This document shows positions 14,588 to 20,259 of a stretch of DNA of 20,259 nucleotides, piece after piece. The translations under genes and the position numbers were made by a program. Origin of the DNA: JBDHRG01 sp039807445 (GTDB lineage: Bacteria; Pseudomonadota; Gammaproteobacteria; Competibacterales; Competibacteraceae); the NCBI GenBank assembly GCA_039807445.1, contig JBDHRG010000056.1, positions 1 through 20,259 of the forward strand, in the 5' to 3' direction. The notes under the pieces were generated by a model. It was not told the DNA's origin and did no database searches. It worked only from the letters and a program-made list of their open reading frames with translations. How positions within the stretch are numbered: position 1 is the first letter of the stretch; the number at the start of each line of letters is the position of its first letter.

Positions 14588-15511
14588 GTGGAATCGAAGG
14601 TCAATTACACCTTGGTCGGGCTGTTCGTGCTCGCGCTCGGCGCGGCGCTGATCGGCCTGGTACTGTGGCTGGCGGTCGGCGGCACCGAAAAGCAGTACGA
14701 CACCTACCGCGTGTACTTCCGCGAATCGGTGTCCGGGCTCAACGTCAAGGCGCTGGTCAAGTACCGCGGCGTCGCCGTCGGCGAAGTCGCCGAACTCGAA
14801 CTCGACCCCGACAACCCGGAGCAAGTGATGGTCGACCTGAACATCGAGCGCGGCACGCCGATCCGCACCGATACGCGCGCCGTGCTCAGCGCGCAGGGGC
14901 TGACCGGGCTGGCGACGGTCGAGCTGACCGGCGGCAGCCGCGGCGCCGGGCGGCTCGATCGCCGCGGCGACGAGCCCTACCCGGTGATCGAGGCCGGCCC
15001 CTCGCTGGTCAAGCGGCTCGACGACGCGCTGAGCAAGGTGCTCGGCGACTTCGGCGAGCTCAGCGTGCGGCTGCAGCGCCTGCTCGGCGACGACAACCAG
15101 GCTTCGCTGCGCGCGCTGCTGGCCAACCTGGACACGCTGAGCGCGGTGCTGGCGCGCCGCGCCGACGACATCGACCGCGGCATCGCCGAGGGCCGCCACG
15201 CGCTCGAGGGCGGTGCGCGGCTCGCCGCCGAACTGGGCGCGACGGCGAAGCGCTCGCGGCAGACGCTGGCGGCGTTCGAAGACATGGCGCGCAAGCTCGG
15301 CGGCGCCGGCCAGCGCGTCGACGGGCTGGCGCAGTCGGCACGCCGCGACCTGCAGCAGCTCGGCGGCGCCACACCCGAGCTCGAGGGGCTGCTCGCCGAC
15401 CTGCGCCGGCTGACCGAGGTGCTGCAGCGCGTCGGCGACACGCTCGAGCGCGATCCGCGCGCGATCCTGATCGGCAAGCAGCCGGGTCGGCCGGGGCCGG
15501 GCGAGGAGTGA
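14588..15511 (+). CDS. mlaD: MCE-domain substrate-binding protein (MlaD family)
   Basis: MlaD proteins form hexameric rings anchored in the inner membrane that carry lipid between MlaFE and the outer parts of the pathway. The 307-residue protein has one N-terminal membrane helix (YTLVGLFVLALGAALIGLVL, residues 7-26). An MCE domain follows at about residues 38-118, with YFRESVSGLNVKALVKYRG and VLSAQGLTGLATVELTGG. After it comes a long Ala/Leu/Arg-rich helical tail (residues 130-295) likely to form a coiled-coil barrel or tube. E. coli MlaD is only about 183 residues, so the tail makes this more like the longer single-MCE proteins. The start is GTG 14588 with GAGG at 14577-14580. It is nine bases after mlaF and two before the lipoprotein gene. 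Confidence 0.94.
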   Translation: MESKVNYTLVGLFVLALGAALIGLVLWLAVGGTEKQYDTYRVYFRESVSGLNVKALVKYRGVAVGEVAELELDPDNPEQVMVDLNIERGTPIRTDTRAVLSAQGLTGLATVELTGGSRGAGRLDRRGDEPYPVIEAGPSLVKRLDDALSKVLGDFGELSVRLQRLLGDDNQASLRALLANLDTLSAVLARRADDIDRGIAEGRHALEGGARLAAELGATAKRSRQTLAAFEDMARKLGGAGQRVDGLAQSARRDLQQLGGATPELEGLLADLRRLTEVLQRVGDTLERDPRAILIGKQPGRPGPGEE

Positions 15512-15550
15512 GGATGAGGCGCGAGGTTCGAGGCGCGAGGCGCGAGGGGG
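15503..15550 (+). repeat. Heptanucleotide tandem array GAGGNNN
   Basis: Seven consecutive units beginning with GAGG, at 15503, 15510, 15516, 15523, 15530, 15537 and 15544. The period is 7 bases with one 6-base unit. The array spans the mlaD stop, the Shine-Dalgarno and ATG of the next gene, and its first 12 codons. Confidence 0.88.
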
Positions 15551-16194
15551 TTCCTGGGCGCTGCGCCGTGGCGCTGACCCTGATCCTGGGGCTCGACGGC
15601 TGCGGCTTCGTCGACTTGAAGACGCCGGCACCGGCGGTGACGACGTACGTGCTCGAGCCCGCGCTGCCGCCGGACGCCGGTGCCGCACCGCGCGGCGCGC
15701 GCGTGCTGCTGGTCGACAAGCCCGAAGCGCGCGCTGCGCTCGATACGCCGCGCATCGCCTACCTGCGCCGCGACTACGCCTTCGAGTACTTCACGCAGAG
15801 CGCCTGGGTCGAGTCGCCGGCGCGGATGCTCGCCCCGCTGCTCGCGCGCGCGCTCGAGCGCCAGGGCGGCTTCGAGGCGGTCGCCAGCGCACCCTCGGCG
15901 GTCGCCGCCGAGCTGCGCCTGGCGACCGAGGTGCTCGATTTCACCCACGATTTCCGCACGCAGCCGAGCCGCGTGCGCATCGCGCTGCGCGTGCAGCTGA
16001 TCGACGCGGGCTCGCGTGCGCTACTGGCGACACGCGTGTTCGAAGCCGAAGAGCCGGCGGCGAGCGACGACGCCTACGGCGGCGTGCAGGCCTTCAACCG
16101 CGCCGCTGCGCGGCTGCTGCCCGAGATCGCCGCCTTCGCCGCACGCGCCGCGGCGCAACCGGGCAAGACCAACGGGGGGATGGATCGTGCTTGA
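15514..16194 (+). CDS. ABC-type transport auxiliary lipoprotein (PqiC-like)
   Basis: This 226-residue protein fits the ABC_trans_aux/PqiC family of outer-membrane-facing lipoproteins that partner MCE systems. Its N-terminus is MRREVRGARREGVPGR, then a short hydrophobic run (CAVALTLILGL) and DGCGF with Cys30. LDGC is a poor lipobox because of the Asp, so lipidation is likely but not certain. The family body begins TTYVLEPALPP, with IAYLRRDYAFEYFTQSAWVE, ALERQGGFEAV and LRLATEVLDFTHDF, and ends in a helical segment. The ATG at 15514 follows GAGGAG and lies two bases after mlaD. The start region is a heptamer repeat, so the first 12 codons are repeat-encoded. A GTG at 15568 would leave almost no signal peptide. 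It overlaps exbB by 8 bases. In this operon it takes the place of mlaC/mlaB. Confidence 0.85.
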   Translation: MRREVRGARREGVPGRCAVALTLILGLDGCGFVDLKTPAPAVTTYVLEPALPPDAGAAPRGARVLLVDKPEARAALDTPRIAYLRRDYAFEYFTQSAWVESPARMLAPLLARALERQGGFEAVASAPSAVAAELRLATEVLDFTHDFRTQPSRVRIALRVQLIDAGSRALLATRVFEAEEPAASDDAYGGVQAFNRAAARLLPEIAAFAARAAAQPGKTNGGMDRA

Positions 16195-16804
16195 GCTGAT
16201 CGAAGCCGGTGGCTGGGTGATGTGGCCGATCATGGCGTGCTCGGTGGTCGCGCTGGCGATCATCCTCGAGCGCCTGTGGGCGCTGCGCACGGCGCGCGTG
16301 CTGCCGAAGACGCTGGTGGCCGACCTGCGCCACTGGGCCGAACAGGGCACGCTGAAGATCATGCGGCTCGAGGGCGAGGATGCGCGCTCGCCGCTCGGGC
16401 AGATCGTCGCCGCCGCGCTCGCCAGCCGCCACCATGGCCGCGAGACGGTCAAGGAGGCGATCGAGGATACCGGCCGCCACGTGGTGTTCGAGCTCGAGCG
16501 CTTCCTGAACACGCTCGGCTCGATCGCGACGATGGCGCCGCTGCTCGGCCTGCTCGGCACCGTGTCGGGGATGATCGAGATCCTCGGCGTGGTGTCGGCG
16601 CGCGGCTCGGGCGAGTTCAGGCTGATGGCCGGCGGCATGTCCGAGGCGCTGGTCGCGACCGCTTCGGGGCTGATCGTCGCGCTTCCGGCGCTGTTCTTCT
16701 ACCGCTACTTCCGCGGCCGCGTCGACGAGCTGGTCGTGTACATGGAAAGGGAAGCGCTGCTCCTGGTCGACCTGCTCGACGAGCGCCGGGAGCGCGGCGT
16801 ATGA
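16187..16804 (+). CDS. exbB: ExbB/TolQ/MotA-family proton-channel protein
   Basis: ExbB forms a pentameric inner-membrane channel that, with ExbD, uses the proton-motive force to do mechanical work, usually through TonB. The 205-residue protein has the standard three membrane helices: at about residues 9-27 (GWVMWPIMACSVVALAIIL), about 115-140 (IATMAPLLGLLGTVSGMIEI) and about 160-180 (ALVATASGLIVALPALFFY). The start is GTG 16187, which has GGGGGGA six bases upstream and overlaps the previous gene by 8 bases. The position beside exbD and lpxK matches the PA2983-PA2981 type locus in Pseudomonas, where the partner protein driven by this pair is not certain. No tonB is seen here. Confidence 0.93.
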   Translation: MLELIEAGGWVMWPIMACSVVALAIILERLWALRTARVLPKTLVADLRHWAEQGTLKIMRLEGEDARSPLGQIVAAALASRHHGRETVKEAIEDTGRHVVFELERFLNTLGSIATMAPLLGLLGTVSGMIEILGVVSARGSGEFRLMAGGMSEALVATASGLIVALPALFFYRYFRGRVDELVVYMEREALLLVDLLDERRERGV

Positions 16805-17223
16805 AGTTCCGCCAGCGGCCGCGCGAGGAGCCCGAGATCCTCTTGATCCCGATGATCGACGTGATGCTGGTGCTGCTGATCTTTTTCGTCGCCACCACCA
16901 CCTTCATCCGCGAATCGCGGCTGGCGGTCGAACTGCCCGAGGCGGGCCAGCAGCCGCAGGCCGCGGAAGAAACCGCGATCGAGCTCGTGATCGACCCGGG
17001 CGGGCGCTACGCGATCGGCGCGGCGGGCGAAGCCGCCGCCGGCGACGCGGCGGCGCTGCGCACGCTGCTGGAAAGGGCGCTGGCGGGCAAGTCCGGCGCG
17101 CGACTGCTGATCCGCGCCGATGCGCGCACGCCGCACCAAGCGGTGGTCAGCGCGATGGATGCCGCGGGCCAGCTCGGCGTGCGTGCGATCGGCATCGCCG
17201 CACTGCCCAGGCCGGCGCCGTGA
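16801..17223 (+). CDS. exbD: ExbD/TolR-family energy-transduction protein
   Basis: ExbD has a single membrane helix inside the ExbB ring and a periplasmic domain. The 140-residue protein begins with a short basic tail and then IPMIDVMLVLLIFFVATTTF, in which D20 is the conserved membrane aspartate needed for proton flow. The periplasmic part (residues 45-140) has the family's ELVIDPGGRYAI strand and RADARTPHQAVVSAMDAAGQ segment. The ATG overlaps the exbB stop as ATGA, and its TGA overlaps the lpxK GTG, so all three are coupled. Confidence 0.94.
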   Translation: MKFRQRPREEPEILLIPMIDVMLVLLIFFVATTTFIRESRLAVELPEAGQQPQAAEETAIELVIDPGGRYAIGAAGEAAAGDAAALRTLLERALAGKSGARLLIRADARTPHQAVVSAMDAAGQLGVRAIGIAALPRPAP

Positions 17224-18221
17224 AGGCGCCCGGTTTCTGGGCCGCGCGCGGTCCGCTCGCATGCGCGCTGCTGCCGCTCGCCGGGCTGTTCGCCGGTCTC
17301 GCCGCGGCTCGCCGCGCCGCCTACCGCCGCGGCTGGAAGGCGTCGGTGCGCTTGCCGGTGCCGGTGGTGGTGGTCGGCAACATCAGCGTCGGCGGTACCG
17401 GCAAGACGCCGCTGCTGCTGGCGCTGGCCGAGGGCTTGCGTGCAGCCGGCCGGCGCCCCGGCATCGTCAGCCGCGGCTACGGCGGCAACAGCGCGCGCTG
17501 GCCGCGCGAAGTGCCGGCCGACGGCAACCCGTTCGAGCTCGGCGACGAGCCGGTGCTGCTCGCGGCGCGCGCCCGCTGCCCGGTGTGGGCCGGGCCCGAC
17601 CGCGTGGCGGCCGCGCGCGCGCTGCTTGCCGCGCACCCCGACATCGACCTGATTCTGTCCGATGACGGCCTGCAGCACTATCGCCTCGGGCGCACGCTCG
17701 AGATCGCCGTGGTCGACGGCTGCCGACGGCTCGGCAACGGCTGGCCGCTGCCGGCCGGCCCCTTGCGCGAGCCGCCCTCACGGCTGCGCACGGTCGATTT
17801 CGTCGTCGTCAACGGCGGCTCGCCCGGGCCGGGCGAGCTCGGCATGCGCCTGGCCGGCGAGCTCGCCTGGCGGCTGGATGGCGAGGGGGCGGCACGACCG
17901 CTGGCGGACTTCGGCCCGGTGCACGCCGTGGCCGGCATCGGCGACCCCGGGCGCTTCTTCGCCGGCCTCGAGGCGCACGGACTGGCGGTGTGCCGCCACC
18001 CCTTCCCCGACCACCACGCCTATGTCGCCGCCGAGCTCGGCTTCGCCGGTGAGGCGCCGGTGCTGATGACCGAGAAGGATGCCGTAAAATGCCGGCGTCT
18101 CGGCCTGCGCGGCGACCGCTGGTGGGTGCTGCCGGTGCGCGCCGAACCCGAGCCGGCCCTGATGGCCGGAATCATCGCGCGCCTGTCCGGGCCGGGCGGG
18201 CGCGCCCACTGCAAGAGATGA
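17220..18221 (+). CDS. lpxK: Tetraacyldisaccharide 4'-kinase
   Basis: LpxK phosphorylates the 4' position of lipid A disaccharide at the inner membrane, the sixth step of Kdo2-lipid A synthesis. The 333-residue protein has a short hydrophobic N-terminal helix (residues 13-30), a P-loop GNISVGGTGKTP at 53-64, SRGYGG, VWAGPDRVAAARAL, LILSDDGLQHYRL with catalytic and metal residues, and GPLREPPSRL. The C-terminal half has PFPDHHAY and LMTEKDAVKCRRLG. The GTG at 17220 overlaps the exbD stop as GTGA. Although msbA often precedes lpxK in Enterobacteria, here exbD does, as in Pseudomonas. Confidence 0.97.
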   Translation: MKAPGFWAARGPLACALLPLAGLFAGLAAARRAAYRRGWKASVRLPVPVVVVGNISVGGTGKTPLLLALAEGLRAAGRRPGIVSRGYGGNSARWPREVPADGNPFELGDEPVLLAARARCPVWAGPDRVAAARALLAAHPDIDLILSDDGLQHYRLGRTLEIAVVDGCRRLGNGWPLPAGPLREPPSRLRTVDFVVVNGGSPGPGELGMRLAGELAWRLDGEGAARPLADFGPVHAVAGIGDPGRFFAGLEAHGLAVCRHPFPDHHAYVAAELGFAGEAPVLMTEKDAVKCRRLGLRGDRWWVLPVRAEPEPALMAGIIARLSGPGGRAHCKR

Positions 18222-18226
18222 TGGCG

Positions 18227-18406
18227 ATGGACAAGAAGCTGCTCGACATTCTGGTGTGCCCGGTCAGCAAGGCGCCGCTGGTCTACGACAAGGAGCGCCA
18301 GGAGCTCAAGTGCAAGGCGAGCCGCCTGGCCTACCCGGTGCGCGACGGCATCCCGGTGATGCTCGAAGCCGAAGCGCGGCGCATGGCCGACGACGAGGAC
18401 GCCTGA
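18227..18406 (+). CDS. ycaR: Trm112/YcaR family small zinc-ribbon-like protein
   Basis: The 59-residue product starts MDKKLLDILVCPVSKAPLVY and contains LAYPVRDGIPVMLEAEARRM, which is the YcaR/Trm112 pattern. Family members are small stabilising or adaptor proteins; the bacterial role is unclear. The usual CPxC knuckle is CPVS here, so one metal ligand is missing, as in several proteobacterial homologues. Three ATGs are possible (18218, 18221, 18227). I used 18227 for its match to the family start, but 18218 overlaps the lpxK stop as ATGA and may be used. The gene abuts kdsB exactly. Confidence 0.92.
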   Translation: MDKKLLDILVCPVSKAPLVYDKERQELKCKASRLAYPVRDGIPVMLEAEARRMADDEDA

Positions 18407-19183
18407 GTGGACGCTCCGATGGCGGCGTTCAAGGTCGCGATCCCGGCGCGCTACGCTTCGACCCGCCTGCCGGGCAAGCCGCTGCGGGCCATCGCCGGTC
18501 GGCCGATGATCGAGCACGTCTGGCGGCTCGCCTGCGCCAGCGGCGCCGACGAGGTGGTGATCGCCACCGACGATGCGCGCATCAAGGAGGCCGCCGAGAG
18601 CTTCGGTGCGCGCGCGGTGATGACCCGCGCCGACCATGCCTCGGGCACCGACCGCCTGGCCGAGCTCGCCACGACGCTCGGCTGGCCGCCGGAAGCCATC
18701 GTCGTCAACGTCCAGGGCGACGAGCCGCTGCTGCCGCCGGCGCTGATCGGCGCCACCGCCGGGCTGCTCGAGGCGCGCCCCGATGCCGGCATCGCGACGC
18801 TGGCGGTGCCGCTGGCCGAGCACGAGCTGTTCGACCCGAACGCGGTCAAGGTGGTGTGTGATGCCGCCGGCACCGCGCTGTACTTTTCGCGCGCGACCAT
18901 CCCGTGGGCGCGCGATGCCTTTGCGGCGGGCAGTCGCGCGCTGCCGGCCGGGATTGCGTACCGGCGCCACGTCGGCCTGTACGCCTACCGCGTCGCGACG
19001 CTGCGGCGCTACCCGCAGCTTGCGGCCTCGCCGCTCGAGCAGGCCGAGGCGCTCGAGCAGTTGCGCGCGCTGTGGCACGGCATCCCCATCGCGGTGCTCG
19101 AGCTGCCCGAGGCCCCGCCGGCCGGCGTCGACACCGAAGCCGACCTGGCCCGCGCCGAGGCGGCGCTGGCAGGCCGCGGCTGA
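18407..19183 (+). CDS. kdsB: 3-deoxy-manno-octulosonate (CMP-Kdo) cytidylyltransferase
   Basis: KdsB activates Kdo with CTP to CMP-Kdo, the donor for the LPS inner core. The 258-residue protein has the nucleotide-binding IPARYASTRLPGKPL at 12-26, ATDDARIKEAAE, SGTDRLAE at 80-87, VNVQGDEPLLP from 101 (metal Asp106), and the C-terminal YFSRATIPWARD and RRHVGLYAYR. The GTG at 18407 directly follows the ycaR stop and has GAGGA at 18395-18399; an alternative ATG is at 18419. Together with LpxK this gene supplies both substrates for Kdo-lipid A assembly. Confidence 0.97.
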   Translation: MDAPMAAFKVAIPARYASTRLPGKPLRAIAGRPMIEHVWRLACASGADEVVIATDDARIKEAAESFGARAVMTRADHASGTDRLAELATTLGWPPEAIVVNVQGDEPLLPPALIGATAGLLEARPDAGIATLAVPLAEHELFDPNAVKVVCDAAGTALYFSRATIPWARDAFAAGSRALPAGIAYRRHVGLYAYRVATLRRYPQLAASPLEQAEALEQLRALWHGIPIAVLELPEAPPAGVDTEADLARAEAALAGRG

Positions 19184-19279
19184 AGGCAGGGGGAGCCTTC
19201 CGAGCCGTCACGGTGCGTCGACAGCCCGCGATGCGTCTGCGAAACTGACCGTCGTCATTCCACGACATCCGATCTGCGC

Positions 19280-19819
19280 ATGAGCCTGCTCGACCGTTTC
19301 CGAAAGCCGAAGCATGAGGTACCGCCACCCGTGGATGCGGTGTGCTCGGTGCTATTCGTCTGCCTGGGCAACATCTGCCGCTCGCCGACCGCCGAGGGGG
19401 TGTTCGCACACCTGCTCGAGGGCTGCGGGCTCCAGCACCGCGTGCGCGTCGATTCCGCCGGCACCTACGCCGGGCATGCCGGCGAGCCGCCCGATGCGCG
19501 CAGCCGGGAGGCGGCGGCGCGGCGCGGCGTCGACCTGAGCCGGCAGCGCGCGCGGCGCATCGCGCCGGAAGACCTCGAGCACTTCGATTACGTGCTGGCG
19601 ATGGACAAGGACAACCGCGAAGCGATCCTGCGCCTCAGCGACGATCCGGCGCTTCGGGGCAAGGTGCGCTTGTTGCTCGAGTTCGCCCCGCACCTGCCCG
19701 AGCGCGAAGTGCCGGACCCCTACTACGGCGGGCGCGGCGGCTTCGAGCGCGTGCTCGATCTGATCGAGGAAGCGGCGCAGGGTCTGCTGCTCGAGATCCG
19801 CGAACGCTACGGCATCTGA
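19280..19819 (+). CDS. Low-molecular-weight protein tyrosine phosphatase
   Basis: The 179-residue cytoplasmic phosphatase has the P-loop VCLGNICRSP with the nucleophile Cys28 and Arg34 (CX5RS), and the general acid Asp146 in VPDPYYGG. An N-terminal extension of about 22 residues (MSLLDRFRKPKHEVPPP) precedes the usual start of the domain. Such enzymes (Wzb, Ptp types) often dephosphorylate capsule tyrosine kinases, but no kinase is nearby. In Pseudomonas the same place after kdsB holds ptpA (PA2978). The start ATG at 19280 has no clear Shine-Dalgarno; a 96-base gap separates it from kdsB. A perfect terminator follows. Confidence 0.95.
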   Translation: MSLLDRFRKPKHEVPPPVDAVCSVLFVCLGNICRSPTAEGVFAHLLEGCGLQHRVRVDSAGTYAGHAGEPPDARSREAAARRGVDLSRQRARRIAPEDLEHFDYVLAMDKDNREAILRLSDDPALRGKVRLLLEFAPHLPEREVPDPYYGGRGGFERVLDLIEEAAQGLLLEIRERYGI

Positions 19820-19868
19820 AACCGGGCCCGGACCGCATTGCTGCCGTCCGGCGGTCGGCAGAAACGCG

Positions 19869-19900
19869 AAGGGGGGTGATCCGCGAGGATCACCCCCCTT
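19869..19900. terminator. Perfect bidirectional terminator
   Basis: Fourteen-base perfect stem from AAGGGGGGTGATCC (19869-19882) to its reverse complement GGATCACCCCCCTT (19887-19900), with a GCGA tetraloop (GNRA type). It lies between the phosphatase (+) and the convergent partial gene (-) and is symmetrical, so it can serve both. Confidence 0.88.
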
Positions 19901-19931
19901 CCGCTCTGTGGCAGCCCCGGCAGGGTCGCCG

Positions 19932-20259
19932 TCAGGCGGCCGGATCGGGCTTCGGCACCACCGCTTCCTCGGCCTTCGGCGTCTCGCCTTCGCCGGCCTC
20001 GGCCTTCGGCGCCTCGGGTAGCGGGGTTTCGCCGACGGCCGGTGCGAGCGCTGCGACCGGCGGCTCGGCCGGGGCTTCGGACTCGTCCGGCGGCAGCGCT
20101 GCGCCCGGTTCGACTGCCGGAGCGAGAGTCGCCTCGCCCGGCGGTGCTTCGGCGACGCTCGCCTCGGCCAACGGCGCGGCCGCGCCCACGGCGATTTGCG
20201 GCGCGGGCGCGGCGGCTTCGGCTTCGACGGCCCGCTCGGGCGGCGCCGCGGCGGCGACC
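19932..20259 (-). CDS. rne: Probable C-terminal tail of ribonuclease E
   Basis: An open minus-strand frame enters at the window edge and ends at TGA (19934-19932), giving about 108 residues. They are almost only Ala, Pro, Glu and Val (for example APLAEASVAEAPPGEATLAP), so no domain can be named. Such a disordered acidic Ala/Pro tail is typical of the C-terminal scaffold of RNase E, which organises the RNA degradosome. The case for rne rests on position: in Pseudomonas and relatives, rne lies convergent to the lpxK-kdsB-ptpA row. Other possibilities are a TonB- or FtsK-like Pro-rich linker. It ends 31 bases from the shared terminator. Confidence 0.55.
   Translation of the reverse strand, partial: VAAAAPPERAVEAEAAAPAPQIAVGAAAPLAEASVAEAPPGEATLAPAVEPGAALPPDESEAPAEPPVAALAPAVGETPLPEAPKAEAGEGETPKAEEAVVPKPDPAA

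Noticed and set aside
19869..19900. Possible attachment site or recombination site because of perfect symmetry
   Set aside because: Its position between convergent genes, a GNRA tetraloop and a G/C-rich stem make it a shared terminator. No integrase or direct repeat is present.

Overview
The window is GC-rich bacterial chromosome from a Gammaproteobacterium. Coding regions use almost only G/C-ending codons. The order exbB-exbD-lpxK-ycaR-kdsB-LMW phosphatase, facing a convergent Ala/Pro-rich ORF that looks like the RNase E tail, matches the layout known from Pseudomonas and Xanthomonadales-type genomes. The dnaX-ybaB-recR order fits too. I cannot name a genus. Most of the window is ordinary housekeeping DNA. 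I found no phage, transposase, CRISPR array, tRNA, rRNA or defence locus.

Layout. 1-1897 (+): the 3' end of dnaX, then ybaB, recR and an AlkB-family dioxygenase, for DNA replication and repair. 1971-2315 (+): a HIT-family hydrolase, separated by a row of stem-loops from a convergent secreted protein with a Rap1a-like and a peptidoglycan-binding domain (2453-3091, -). 3186-5485 (-): rsgA and a membrane M48 protease, overlapping by ATGA and divergent from orn (5586-6137, +). 6445-6774 (+): a small Ala-rich lipoprotein with a clear terminator. 6887-7368: a non-coding mosaic of inverted repeats and two gene-tail remnants. 7369-8193 (-): endonuclease I. 8359-9147 (-): an RhdA-type rhodanese. 9237-10671 (+): thiL-pgpA. 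10739-12022 (+): metY-type sulfhydrylase. 12113-12703 (+): a membrane-anchored thermonuclease-like protein.

12738-19183 (+) is a nearly continuous envelope-biogenesis run. It holds an MCE lipid transporter (MlaE permease, MlaF ATPase, MlaD substrate-binding protein, PqiC-type lipoprotein), ExbB/ExbD, LpxK, Trm112/YcaR and KdsB. Many junctions overlap by 4-16 bases, which points to co-transcription and translational coupling. Together these genes would move phospholipid between membranes, supply proton-motive-force work at the inner membrane, and make the Kdo2-lipid A core of LPS. 19280-19819 (+) is a low-molecular-weight tyrosine phosphatase, ending at a perfect bidirectional terminator. 19932-20259 (-) is the likely C-terminal tail of rne.

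The least ordinary signals are non-coding. They are period-7 (or 14) tandem arrays at three gene junctions, one of which runs into the start of the PqiC-like gene; a 38-bp perfect inverted repeat pair with a third partial copy in the 6.9-7.4 kb mosaic; and a five-hairpin intergenic row at 2.3-2.4 kb. I see no convincing evidence of a new multi-gene system.
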